Positions 11,001-17,649 of a DNA stretch of 61,437 nucleotides are shown here, piece by piece (position 1 is the stretch's first letter; every line of letters starts with the position of its first letter). A program made the position numbers and the translations under genes. The DNA is from Bacillus norwichensis (GTDB lineage: Bacteria > Bacillota > Bacilli > Bacillales > Bacillaceae_C): NCBI RefSeq assembly GCF_014836955.1, contig NZ_JACSPV010000024.1, positions 1 to 61,437 of the forward strand. Direction: 5' to 3'. The notes under the pieces are model-generated. The model had not been told where the DNA came from, searched no databases, and was given only the letters and a program-made list of their open reading frames with translations.

Positions 11001-11045
11001 GTAATAGCAGGACTATTAGGATTAAGAAGACGAAAATCGAGTTGA
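2088..11045 (+). CDS. Giant LPNTA-anchored repeat surface protein (DUF11/isopeptide D2 type)
   Basis: A 2985-residue cell-wall protein starting at TTG with GGAGGTGG at 2076-2083. Residues 1-40 are a signal peptide (KK start, hydrophobic core, end VQA|AE). About 189-235 is an acidic Glu/Asp/Lys linker and about 253-495 looks like a beta-propeller. A DUF11-like domain and a first repeat follow. About 785-975 is a separate domain (GSFEGG, RYAELNAYDNG) resembling carbohydrate-binding modules. After another DUF11 unit, 13 consecutive repeats cover about 1118-2925 in two subtypes: A (about 145 aa, DSLVKNLVISDTIPSGLSYV) and B (about 131 aa, NKVSDSLVSNLTI). The C-terminus has LPNTA (about 2954-2958), a hydrophobic segment and LRRRKSS. 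LPNTA is the motif of class D-type Bacillus sortases; no sortase gene is in the window. The likely role is a long adhesive or spacer stalk; the ligand is unknown. Confidence 0.9.
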   Translation: MSLAISKRLKAGFKKSIIFFAMILVTLNGMLPSFANPVQAAEMETTEAIEQPNVSKDIEGEEVKEISTGEDYNYHVSVELPENISGYGSIEILDNLNKHLAVQGTAVLIDEEENDTYTVVVDGQKVSLELAKDELEELAGKEVKLQITTQVKEDAAATADKIENVAQIVINDDLIMETNPAVVTPIDLEEKDQMGPDELKEEKDQAESDELKEEENQAEPNEPKEENDKDVESDDQTSTKEILAAPLNQVQAVEGITINDTDSYSITSIDGAMYIIQYDGNNPSAAPKGKVKLDNPAINNSLALGKNEDVFYANAGANLYKIYPNGKTEFVTNLAGGTVAGAISPDGKNYVYFVTKSGELYIETVDLATKGKKSVPIQDKSGFANLGGGDLVFDADGNLWFSRWQDTPVKSVLAKVDVEKGILESVIPIVADNGKNFTRSGALSFLPNGKLLTVGIYSTAGTPYLFELDPATGIATELTAFQLGTTDFASRVYPSIKPDLKIEKRNDPSDTVFPGDTVTYTLKVTNTGTLASTLTKMNDDLPEGTSYVPGTTTLNGEKVADVAETSPIFTGMPVHSPGESLVGILYAGEKNAAVVTFQVKVNDGVQPGTEIKNIATVSGDSIAVISSNEVSNKVVGTPVLESEKSAKLHEKVDGNVDTDHPESGDTLVYTIQTRNTIENSSVKNLVISDTIPEGLEYVPGTLTVDDKKVSDEEDDDQGEFVDNKVTGKFGDVTDTEWHTITFQVKVKEGQAGKTIKNTATVTGDNLDKPDKPETSIVVYPLDPPSGVCGPTVALINGSFEGGPERGSYQNIPYMFLESEVPGWNTTDDSQGVKIIEIWDYKQGYPAGAVNNFPAPPDGNRYAELNAYDNGLLYQDVKTTPGQTIYWRLAHMGRQGVDTMQLRIGPVTNDPYDTPVIEQMSDGNTKWGTYTGTYTVPEGQTVTRFGFEAVSTAGGNLGAGNFLDDIFLGTEACITAEKSVSPEGDVFPGDELTYEVTVKNAGGDVASNTVIEDAIPEGTEYVPGSMKILSGPKKGDVTDEKDNDVGHYTDGKVTFNIGDLPNTNDLPDGVTVQFKVKALSDHAGKDVINKAQVKHKNLLTGKDEETETNETKTPIKYKDPVLKSEKSAVIKEKAEGNTDRDNPEVGDTLLYTIKTQNTNKDSLVKNLVISDEIPEGLEYVAGSLKVDDESVTDAKDDDKGHAVDGKISGQFGDIKGTDWHTLTFEVKVKAGQAGMDIKNIATVKGDNIDKPDEPEEEVKIYPREPKLESEKSATNAEKGKETFEVGDTIVYTIKTRNKVSDSLVSNLTIEDTLPAGLELIADSLKASHGGTVEENNGVITAKFGEVADTEWRTVTFEAKIKSGQSGKEIKNTAKVTVDEIEEPEEPTTTVKVDPKEPKLESKKSSKLEKKAEGNTDAKNPEVGDTIRYTITTKNMIADSLVKNLVITDTIPSGLSYVAGSLEVDGESVTDAKDEDAGHVVDGKVAGTIGDVTDTKEHTINFLVTVDKGQAGADIKNIATVKGENIDKPDEPEEEVKIYPREPKLEAEKSATNAEKGKETFEVGDTIIYTIKTRNKVSDSLVSNLTIVDTLPVGLELIADSLKANHGGTVEEKDGVITASFGDVKDTEWRTVTFEAKIKSGQSGKEIKNTAKVTVDEIKEPEEPTTTVKVDPKEPKLESKKSSKLEKKAEGNTDAKNPEVGDTIRYTITTNNTIEDSLVKDLVISDTIPSGLSYVAGSLEVDGKKVTDAKDDDAGHVVDGKVTGSFGDVTDTKEHTVTFLVTVDKGQSGKDIKNIAIVGGENTGDPDEPEEEVKIYPREPKLDSKKSSKLEKKAEGNTDAKNPEVGDTIRYTITTKNTIEDSLVKNLVISDTIPSGLSYVAGSLEVDGKKVTDAKDDDAGHVVDGKVTGSFGDVTDTKEHTVTFLVTVDKGQSGKDIKNIAVVGGENTGDPDEPEEEVKIYPREPKLEAEKSATNAEKGKETFEVGDTIIYTIKTRNKVSDSLVSNLMIEDTLPAGLELIADSLKASHGGTVEEKDGVITASFGDVKDTEWRIVTFKAKIKSGQSGKDIKNTAKVTVDEIEEPEEPTTTVKVDPKAPKLDSKKSSKLEKKAEGNTDAKNPEVGDTIRYTITTKNTIEDSLVENLVITDTIPSGLSYVAGSLEVDGKQVTDAKDEDAGHVVDGKVTGNFGDVTDTKAHTVSFLVTVDKGQSGKDIKNIAVVGGENIGDPDEPEEEVKIYPREPKLESEKSATNAEKGKEKFEVDDTIVYTIKTRNKVSDSLVQNLTITDKLPAGLEYVADSLKVSHEGTGDFKDGTVTATFGDVKDTEWRTITFQAKIKSGQSGKELKNIAVVDGDNIDKPDEPEEEVTVDPKDPTLQSEKSAKLEAKADGNKDKDNPEVGDTLLYTIKTKNKSADSLVKNLVISDEIPEGLEYVAGSLKVDGQSVTDAKDDDKGYAVDEKIVGQFGDIKDTNWHTVEFLVKVKTGQSGKDIKNIATVDGDNIDKPDKPEEEVQIHPRHSVLESEKSASNIEKGKEKFEVGDTIVYTIKTRNKVSDSLVQNLTITDKLPAGLEYVTDSLKVSHEGAGEFKDGAITATFGDVKDTEWRTVTFQAKIKSGQSGNTIENIAIVDGDNIDKPDEPEEEVTVDPKNPTLQSEKSAKLEAKAEGNKDTEHSEVGDTLRYTIKTQNTIEDSFVKNLVISDEIPEGLEYVADSLKVDGESVTDAKDDDKGYAVDGKIVGQFGNIKDTNWHTVEFLVKVKSGQAGKDIKNIAVVDGDNIDKPDKPEEVVQVYPRHSVLESEKLAMNLEKGKDTFKVGDTVVYTIKARNTVSDSLVENLKITDKLPAELEYVDGSLEVSHEGTGEFKDGTITANFGDVKDTEWRTVTFTATIQSDQSGETIKNIATVSSDNVPDSNYPEAKIDVDPKDPAPKPDPGVDNSGGKTPPSKTEKEEGKKLPNTATNIFNYGLLGVIIVIAGLLGLRRRKSS

Positions 11046-11052
11046 CTTTAAT

Positions 11053-11112
11053 TGAAAGAGAAAACTACCTCCAGTATGAGTCGTACTGGAGGGAAGTCTT
11101 CTCTTTTTTTAG
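11053..11112 (+). terminator. Terminator of surface-protein gene
   Basis: Stem CCTCCAGTA/TACTGGAGG (11068-11076 with 11084-11092), extended by AGAGA/TCTCT and followed by TTTTTTT, just after the stop of the surface-protein gene. A 70-codon frame crossing it (11042-11254) is rejected as a gene. Confidence 0.85.
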
Positions 11113-11378
11113 AAGTGAGGAGAGTATAACCAATAATGGAAAGTTCTCGCTGTCCAACTCTAAGCGTCATAACCATACGGATTGGTCAATCGCTTTTGAA
11201 GACAAACTAAGCTTTCTTCAGCGTCTTGTCATTTCTTTAGAAAAGCTAGATTAGACACTTCCTAATAAAAAGGGGAAAGGCATTTTCATAAAGTCCCCTC
11301 CTTATTTCTTGCTATCGGAATTAGTGATTCATAATTCCAGACAAAAATAGATGAAGTTTGAAGTAGGGAGGATTGGTC

Positions 11379-11978
11379 ATGAAACTTTGGTTGAGAAAGA
11401 TATCCGTTTTTCTGGTCGCCATTATCACTTTAGGGCTGTATATCCCGTCAGTTGATTCAAATATAACGATCAATGAAGATAAGGAAGTCTATTCTCCGAA
11501 AAAAAACCTCAGAGAAACAGGAAATGATAAACTTCCTGACTCAGATACAAAAGCCAAGGAAGATTCAGTTTTTCCTGATAATGCTATTGATATATTCACC
11601 AGTAAAGCGAAGGATCAGGCGATAGTAAAAATGGGCCCAAGAATTTTACAGCACGTGGAAGATGATTTCACGAGCATGATTTTACCAGCAATGGAAGAAG
11701 TCCTTACATCAATGCTTGTTGAAGCAGGACAAGATCAAGTAGCGTATTATACGATTACCGAGCAGCCTGCCGGCGGGTATGGAGAAAGAATATTTCATTT
11801 ATATGATTCACAAAAGCGAAAGGATGTTGCTAGGTTTCATGTTAGACGTGAAAAGCGCCCCCTAGAGGGATACTGGTTTAATTTTCACTACCATTTAAGC
11901 AATGACCATTTTGAAGAACATCACGAGATTGGGGAAATTTATTGGTCCAAAGACGACCCTCCGAAATGGATGACTTAA
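11379..11978 (+). CDS. ypjP: YpjP family protein
   Basis: About 199 residues, close to the roughly 200 aa of Bacillus YpjP, a family of unknown function. An N-terminal hydrophobic segment (KISVFLVAIITLGLYIPS) suggests export or membrane anchoring. The conserved body contains a KMGPRILQHVEDDFTSMILP stretch, GGYGERIFHLYD, a GYWFNFHYH motif and a final EIYWSKDDPPKWM. I chose ATG 11379 over the upstream in-frame TTG 11373 because AGGGAGGA lies 6 bases before it. It stands alone between the terminator of the surface-protein gene and a family 1 repeat, so context adds nothing about function. Confidence 0.8.
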   Translation: MKLWLRKISVFLVAIITLGLYIPSVDSNITINEDKEVYSPKKNLRETGNDKLPDSDTKAKEDSVFPDNAIDIFTSKAKDQAIVKMGPRILQHVEDDFTSMILPAMEEVLTSMLVEAGQDQVAYYTITEQPAGGYGERIFHLYDSQKRKDVARFHVRREKRPLEGYWFNFHYHLSNDHFEEHHEIGEIYWSKDDPPKWMT

Positions 11979-12135
11979 TGACTTATATGTAAAGAATGGC
12001 GATTGGAGAATGAGAAATATCCTTATTAATAGTGAACGGCTCTCGTTTAAAAATGGAAATCTGTTAAATAAGGAGAAACCAATAAAAGAACAACATCTCA
12101 AATATGCATATGCGGGTTTTTTACATGTTTATTTA

Positions 12136-12314
12136 TAACTCATTTGCCAGAAGTCTCCCACTTGGAGATGGATGCAGTTGGTCATTCCATTCAGTGGGGA
12201 TTCAAATCGAGACTGAATAAAGTTAAAGCCTTCGGCGGATGCCACAGATTTTCAGAGGGAATTTATCGCTAAGTTGATAAAATCTGGGTGCAAATATGCC
12301 TTGGTGTATTTGAT
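12136..12314 (+). repeat. Family 1 structured repeat, copy 2
   Basis: A nearly full copy: degenerate left end, AAGTCTCCCACTT hairpin with a shortened right arm, TTCCATTCAGTGGGG, GACTGAATAAAGTTAA closing strand, CAGATTTT/AAAATCTG stem and ATTTGAT end. It fills most of the gap between the ypjP-like gene and the response regulator; the rest of that gap shows no gene. Confidence 0.85.
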
Positions 12315-12385
12315 ATAGCATGCATTGCCTTCATTTGGACCATACCTTAGCTAATTAATCGTGTGTTGTAAAAAGGGGGATTTAA

Positions 12386-13549
12386 TTGCGGGCAATAATA
12401 ATTGATCAAGATGTATTAATGCTTGAGATACTAGAAAACATGATACAAGAAATCGGAGGAGTGCAAGTTATTGGGAAATTCACTACTCCTCATCGAGGGT
12501 TGATAGAGATCACTAAGATACAACCAGATATCCTCTTTCTTGATATCGAAATGTCCGATATTAGCAGTCTGGACATTGCCAAAGAAACAAAAGAAACATT
12601 TCCAGATATGGATATTGTTTTTCTTTCCACTTATAAGCAATATACTGTTCAGGCATCTAAGCTTCAAGCAACTGATTATCTAGTAAAACCTTATCATGAG
12701 GAAGCGCTCAGTGAAACCATAATTCGTCTACGGTCAAGAAGAGGAAGTATGAAAACAACGTTGGCTCGTCAGATGGTATGCTGTTTTAAAAAATTACAAT
12801 TTAAATACTATGGAAGGAATTCAGAGGTGCTGGATGTTAAATGGAGAACGCCTAGCTCAAGAGCATTATTCGCATTTCTTATTCATCACCACGGTCAATT
12901 TATAGAGAAAGATGTGTTGTTAGAAGAGTTTTGGCCAGGGGAAGAAATAAAAGAAGGATATTCTAAGCTTTATTCCACGATTTATCAAATTAGAAAAACA
13001 TTAAAATCCATCGGCTTCAATATTACAATCATTAGTTCTAAAGGTAGCTACAGGCTGGAACTAAATGATGTTCTACTGGATATTAAAGAGTGGGAACAAG
13101 GAATAGAAGAATTTCCCTTTGTAAATGAAGATACCATATCAAAACATAAAGAAATATGCCGTTTGTATAAAGGGGACTACCTGGAGGAAGAAAATTATTT
13201 ATGGGCGGAGAGTAAAAAGAGCCGCATGAGGATTCAATGGTCACATTATTTAAAAAAGGTTGCAAAATATTACCTTTCAACAGAGAACTATTCTGAGGCC
13301 ATTATTCTATACTTACAAATCCAAGAAATACTGCCCTTCAAGGAAGAAAGTTATTTTGTATTAATGCAGCTATATGATTCATTTGGAGATCGGTATTCAG
13401 TTGAAGAGCAGTATAGATTATTACGAAATATGTTATATAAGGAGTATTGTGTCGAGCCGAATGAAATGGTTCAAAAATGGTATCGGGATTGGAAAAGCAG
13501 GCGGGTGAGGGAAGAATATAAAGTCGAAGAACTCGTTTATTCAAAATAG
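12386..13549 (+). CDS. Response regulator with SARP/BTAD output domain
   Basis: 387 residues. Residues 1-120 form a CheY-like receiver with acidic Asp7/Asp9, phospho-acceptor Asp53 (LFLDIEM) and Lys101 (DYLVKPY). A winged-helix DNA-binding region follows (about 150-220, FIEKDVLLEEFWPGEE). The C-terminal half is an alpha-helical bacterial transcriptional activator domain (EEYCVEPNE-like TPR region), as in SARP-type regulators. The start is TTG with AAAAGGGGGA upstream. No histidine kinase is adjacent, so this is an orphan regulator. The nearest candidate targets are the surface-protein gene and ypjP, but no operator evidence links them. Confidence 0.85.
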   Translation: MRAIIIDQDVLMLEILENMIQEIGGVQVIGKFTTPHRGLIEITKIQPDILFLDIEMSDISSLDIAKETKETFPDMDIVFLSTYKQYTVQASKLQATDYLVKPYHEEALSETIIRLRSRRGSMKTTLARQMVCCFKKLQFKYYGRNSEVLDVKWRTPSSRALFAFLIHHHGQFIEKDVLLEEFWPGEEIKEGYSKLYSTIYQIRKTLKSIGFNITIISSKGSYRLELNDVLLDIKEWEQGIEEFPFVNEDTISKHKEICRLYKGDYLEEENYLWAESKKSRMRIQWSHYLKKVAKYYLSTENYSEAIILYLQIQEILPFKEESYFVLMQLYDSFGDRYSVEEQYRLLRNMLYKEYCVEPNEMVQKWYRDWKSRRVREEYKVEELVYSK

Positions 13550-14208
13550 CTGTATCAGTATGAGTAAGTCTTCAAAGAAGAATGAGTTTTTACATAATGT
13601 TCGAATTGAAATTGAAAAGTTGATGATTCCAAATCTGTTTTTTTACAAGGATAGATTAGTGACTACATTGATGAACGGGAATTTAAGCTTAAAAGCTCTT
13701 TATTTATGTAGGGACTAGTGCACTATTATCATAGGAATAAATAGTGATTTTTGGAGCAAAAGGTTAAAATTCTTAACTTAAGTGGAAAGCGATTACCGTT
13801 AAAGTGGATGATGTTATGGATATAGAGCGAAGGTGCTAGGATGAAAGCATATTGGTATTCTATTCAGTAGGGGTTCAAACGCTGGCTGAATAAAGTTAAG
13901 GCCACCACATTTCAGAGGGAATTTATCGAACGGAGCTCGATACAATGTGGGCGCAAATATGCCTTGACTTATTTGATATGCTTCAATTCTTACTCAAATC
14001 ACCCTCCTTTTGAAAGAAAAAACGTGGATTTTTATTTAAACAGCTGAACGTTTATTTAATATGGAAAATTTACGACCTACTCACCGGATAACTTTTTATC
14101 TTTTTGGCTAGATAATTAAAAAAAGAGTCAACTTTAGTAAAAGTAGATCTATAAAGTGGTAATTCAAATGAAGTACTTGCACTATCAGGTGGACATCACT
14201 TTTGTAGA
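13550..14208. other. Gene-free interval holding a family 1 copy
   Basis: No supported gene. 13831-13977 is a truncated family 1 repeat. The segment around 13996-14020 (CCTCCTTTTGAAAGAAAAA) recurs almost exactly at 16321-16340, hinting at another short shared sequence. A 61-codon frame at 14156 reads through a terminator hairpin and is not supported. Confidence 0.5.
13831..13977 (+). repeat. Family 1 structured repeat, copy 3 (5' truncated)
   Basis: Begins inside the element at GGTGCTAGGATGAAAGC and continues to ATTTGAT. The CACAGATTTT/AAAATCTG stem of other copies is CCACATT/AATGTGG here. Both strands have changed together, which keeps the pairing. Confidence 0.8.
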
Positions 14209-14252
14209 AGAATGCTCCCAAATAGCCGAAAAAGGCCTTTTGGGAGCATTCT
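14209..14252 (-). terminator. Terminator of racemase gene
   Basis: Stem AGAATGCTCCCAA/TTGGGAGCATTCT, a perfect 13-bp arm with an 18-base loop, just downstream of the minus-strand racemase gene. T-runs are weak on both strands. Confidence 0.65.
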
Positions 14253-14259
14253 CTTTATG

Positions 14260-14964
14260 TCATGAACCACTGCGAGAATCATTGTTTTGGATATGGTTTA
14301 GTACGGCCTCGACATGCAAAGTCATTGTATCTAAGACATAAACAGGACAAAATTCCTGCTGGATTAATAAGGGCAATTCCGTACAGCCAAGTATGACTCC
14401 ATCGATAGTATAGTTATTTATAATCTCCAGCATTCTATTTCTTGATTCATCCGTAATTATATTTAATACTAGCTCATCAAAAATAATGGAGTTAATCTCA
14501 TCTTGTTCCTGAGCACTCGGAACAAGAAGTTGAATACCGTTCTTTTCAAATAACTCAGCATAGAACGCCGCTTTCATTGTATATTTTATCCCAGTTAATA
14601 ATACTTTTTTCATGTTATGTTTGACTGCATTTTTTACAGTTTCTTCTGCAATGCTAATCATTGGTACTCCTGCTTTAGATGATACAATATCGAAAACAGA
14701 ATGTGGTGAATTTGCTGCCATGATCACTACATCTACACCGGATTTTTCCAGGGAATTAACACTTGCGGATATATATTCTATGTATTCTTTTTTTCGATTT
14801 TCATTCTCTAAGTCTGTAAAATATTGAAAATCTAGACTATGAATTTTTATTTCCGGATAATAATAATCTTTATTTTTCTTATAATAGAGATCAATAATCT
14901 TCTCATAATACTTAATTGTTGAAGCTGGACTTATCCCACCGATAATACCAATCGTCTTTTTCAT
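14260..14964 (-). CDS. Aspartate/glutamate racemase family protein
   Basis: 234 residues, the usual size for PLP-independent Asp/Glu racemases. N-terminal GIIGGISPAST is the family signature. The second catalytic site is intact (ILGCTELPLL). At the first site, where two-cysteine racemases have Cys, this protein reads MAANSPHS, with Ala instead. Members with only one cysteine are known, often acting on one enantiomer or having another substrate, so the exact reaction is open. The start is ATG with AAGGGAGCTG upstream. It lies downstream of, and in the same direction as, the GntR regulator gene (108 bp gap) and is probably controlled by it. Confidence 0.8.
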   Translation of the reverse strand: MKKTIGIIGGISPASTIKYYEKIIDLYYKKNKDYYYPEIKIHSLDFQYFTDLENENRKKEYIEYISASVNSLEKSGVDVVIMAANSPHSVFDIVSSKAGVPMISIAEETVKNAVKHNMKKVLLTGIKYTMKAAFYAELFEKNGIQLLVPSAQEQDEINSIIFDELVLNIITDESRNRMLEIINNYTIDGVILGCTELPLLIQQEFCPVYVLDTMTLHVEAVLNHIQNNDSRSGS

Positions 14965-15072
14965 TATAAACAGCTCCCTTTTAACTTAAAAATTAAATCA
15001 TTGAACGAGTTATTTATATATCGAGCTATATAAGTACTTTATTGCTCTCTTTAAAATTATTCCTCTCAGCAG

Positions 15073-15753
15073 TTAATCTTCGTTTGTAATTAAATGATTT
15101 TGAATTCTTTCCAATCCTTTTTTCCAATTTTGTTCAATATAGTTAAGCGTTAAATTTAAATCCTTTTGTTTCAATGCATCGATAATTTGTTCGTGTTCCA
15201 TAAACGATGTATGAGCATCCTTTATTTTGTCGTAATAATAAAATTCAATCCTTTTTAGCTTATGTTTTAGATTTGTTAGTATTTTTGCTAACTCTGCATT
15301 AAGTGAAAGAGAAATAGGAATTGCATGAAACTCGGTATCTTTTTGCAAAGCAGTAAGATATTTTCCTTCTTTGATAGAGAGATGCATTTCTTGATTTATA
15401 TTCTTCATTTTTTCAAGGTGCTGATCAGTGATTTTGGTGAATATTTCCTCTATAACTAGTTTTTCAAGAGCATAAATAATCGAATAATAATCTTTAATTT
15501 CTTGATACTTGATTGGGGTCACAAATGTAGAACTGTTAGCTTTTGTTTGCACAAAACCTTCATTTTCAAGTCGAAGTAGTGCTTCTCTAATTGGTGTTCT
15601 GCTAACACCAAGTTGTTCAGAAATCTCTTTATCCCGAATTTGTTGATCAGCTATTAATTTTCCAGTAACAATCCAATCTAATAATATATCGTACACTTCA
15701 TCACGCATAAATTTGCGTTTAATTTTTTGCTCTGTACCTTTTGATGTATTCAT
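15073..15753 (-). CDS. GntR family regulator (FadR/FCD type)
   Basis: 226 residues. An N-terminal winged helix (about 17-80) shows the GntR signature VSRTPIREALLRLENEGFV. The C-terminal all-helical FCD ligand domain contains the DTEFH and HEQII motifs expected at its metal/ligand site. FCD regulators bind small carboxylic acids and usually repress nearby catabolic genes. The neighbour is an Asp/Glu racemase, so an acidic amino acid or a related acid is a reasonable but unproven ligand. The start is ATG 15753 with a weak GGTGG site. Confidence 0.85.
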   Translation of the reverse strand: MNTSKGTEQKIKRKFMRDEVYDILLDWIVTGKLIADQQIRDKEISEQLGVSRTPIREALLRLENEGFVQTKANSSTFVTPIKYQEIKDYYSIIYALEKLVIEEIFTKITDQHLEKMKNINQEMHLSIKEGKYLTALQKDTEFHAIPISLSLNAELAKILTNLKHKLKRIEFYYYDKIKDAHTSFMEHEQIIDALKQKDLNLTLNYIEQNWKKGLERIQNHLITNED

Positions 15754-15770
15754 TATTTTTCACCACCAAA

Positions 15771-15790
15771 ATATATTAAATGTAATATAT
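15771..15790 (-). promoter_or_regulatory. Candidate GntR operator
   Basis: ATATATTA-AATG-TAATATAT, a perfect 8-bp inverted repeat 17 bp upstream of the GntR start. The position suits autoregulation. The AT-rich content makes chance occurrence possible. Confidence 0.4.
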
Positions 15791-16642
15791 CAGATACCGA
15801 TAATAAGTTCAATTTATTTTTGCTTCAGTCCCAGGAAGTACTTGTCACTTGAAAGAAATTAATCTAATGTTTTCTTACATCATCTATGTGTACAAAACAA
15901 GAAATGGGGAAACAAACTGATGAAAGTGAGTGGAAATGATTTTGTTAATTCAAAGTCATAACATAGAAGAAATGCTAAATATTATTCGTTCGGAAAAGAA
16001 AAAAGTAAGTTCCGCAATCAAAGATACTGCTGATAGGCAGGAAAAGAATAGAATTCACATATACAGGGGCGGTAAAAACGAAGGAGTCGACTCACGGGCT
16101 TGTAGCAATCGAATATATTAGGAATGACCTTATGATGATAGAAACAAAGTTTGTGGCCTAAAAGGGCAGAAAAGTCTTTAATCGGCTTTACGATTAAGAG
16201 AAGATTAGTATGATTAAATTGTGAAAGAAACAAATCAATTATCAAGGAATATCATTGCTATTTTTTATGGGTCGAAGGTGTTGACTCACCTATGGTCTTC
16301 TTTTATTTATTAATCAAATCCCCCGCCTTTTGAAAGAAAAAGCAAACATTCTAATCACCAAAGGCGTTTTTATGCTATTATATGTAAATGCAGAACAAAT
16401 GGGCTTTTAAGTTATTTTTCTCTTCATGTTGACTAGGCTAAAGAGTTCTCCATCAAAGATTCTACTAAAAATGATTCTGCAACTGTTGTGATTTGTAAGT
16501 GTATTAATCTGGATTTATTAAGAAAGAAACTTTAAAATGAATGTCCTAATGGTTCAGTTTTTTCTTATTTTTTCTCGATGAAAATGACATGAAACGGATA
16601 TCACAGCTCATTCAGGAAAAGACCACTGGGAGAAAAGAGAAA
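15791..16642. other. Gene-poor interval of about 850 bp
   Basis: Only short frames occur. 15930-16121 has no recognisable product. A second frame at about 16068-16162 reads SSTHGLVAIEYIRNDLMM-like sequence without a start. Around 16439-16535 another open stretch lacks a start codon. These look like eroded coding remnants that I cannot assign. A hairpin-like GAAGG...CTTC sequence lies near 16274-16302. Confidence 0.4.
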
Positions 16643-17467
16643 ATGATGAAAAAAATAATTTTATTTTCATGTGTCCTTCCCCTGTTAATATTGGGGTCAT
16701 GTGCTGAGCGAACAACGATAAACGATATCGAACGATTTAAATATTACTTGGATAAAGGGAATAATAAAATCGGTGATCAAATGAAAAAAATGGATTTGGT
16801 CATTGTTGAGCCGATTGAAATGCAAGAAGAATATATCTCAGCCGCGCAGCAACAGGGAACATTAGTATATGGATATATTAATGCAATGGAAGGGGACAAA
16901 TGGAACAAAGAACTTTATCATCAATTCAAAGAAGATGATTTTTATAAAGACAAACATGGGAAGAAAATGTACTTTGAACAGTGGGACTCTTACATGATGG
17001 ATATGACTTCAGTTCATTATCAGGAAGTTTTGCTAGAAGAGATAGAGAAGCAGGTTGTTCAAAAAGGTTTGGATGGTGTGTTTCTTGATACAGTGGGAAA
17101 TATTAATTCCTTTTTGCCGTCTGATGAACAGCAGCCACAAAATGAAGCTATGCGAGAATTTATGAAAAAAATAAAGGCGGAGTACGACGGTTTGTCCATA
17201 GGACAAAATTGGGGATTTGATACACTCATTGATTATACAGCCCCTTATGTTGACTTTATTATGTGGGAAGATTTTTCTTACAGGGAAGTTGCGCATGATG
17301 AATGGGCATTAGAGAAAATGGAACGATTACAAAAGCTAAGAAAACAAAATGGTATCGAAGTATTGTCGATAGGTTTTAAAGATGAGGCTAAAAGTAAGAA
17401 ATTGGCTCAAAAGTATGGTTTCAAGTATTTACATAATAAGAACGGTTCTTATTACAACGAATGGTGA
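16643..17467 (+). CDS. Lipoprotein, GH114-like (endo-alpha-1,4-polygalactosaminidase fold)
   Basis: About 274 residues from ATG 16643. A longer frame opens at 16589, but the signal peptide fits the later start: MKKIILFSCVLPLLILGSC with lipobox LGSC. The body resembles GH114/DUF297 TIM-barrel proteins: LVYGYINAMEGDKW, YMMDMTSVHYQ, GLDGVFLDTVG (likely acidic catalytic Asp), SIGQNWG and FIMWEDFS. Known relatives cut alpha-1,4-linked galactosamine polymers found in some biofilm matrices. Here the substrate is unknown. It would be tethered outside the membrane. Confidence 0.7.
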   Translation: MMKKIILFSCVLPLLILGSCAERTTINDIERFKYYLDKGNNKIGDQMKKMDLVIVEPIEMQEEYISAAQQQGTLVYGYINAMEGDKWNKELYHQFKEDDFYKDKHGKKMYFEQWDSYMMDMTSVHYQEVLLEEIEKQVVQKGLDGVFLDTVGNINSFLPSDEQQPQNEAMREFMKKIKAEYDGLSIGQNWGFDTLIDYTAPYVDFIMWEDFSYREVAHDEWALEKMERLQKLRKQNGIEVLSIGFKDEAKSKKLAQKYGFKYLHNKNGSYYNEW

Positions 17468-17471
17468 TTAC

Positions 17472-17597
17472 ATGGTAAAAGGGATTTACTTTCGAGAAAA
17501 AGCTGATTCAGAAAATGAATATGTTGCTTATTATTCGGAAATCTATAAGACCCAAAGACCTCCACCAGCAAATAAAAATTTCCGTATGATACATTGA
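17472..17597 (+). CDS. Possible small protein (41 aa)
   Basis: A 41-codon frame starting at ATG 17472, four bases after the GH114-like gene. The protein is hydrophilic (GIYFREKADSENEYVAYYSE). No Shine-Dalgarno of note and no family recognised. It may be a small translated ORF or chance. Confidence 0.25.
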   Translation: MVKGIYFREKADSENEYVAYYSEIYKTQRPPPANKNFRMIH

Positions 17598-17649
17598 AGA
17601 AGTGGAGCCTGGGGATATCAACGGTTGAGAGTTTTTGGAGGAAGCATCA

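Noticed and set aside
11042-11254. 70-codon frame after the surface-protein gene
   Set aside because: It overlaps the stop codon and runs through the intrinsic terminator.
15930-16121. 63-codon frame upstream of the lipoprotein gene
   Set aside because: No ribosome site of note, no recognised family, and the region looks eroded in all frames.
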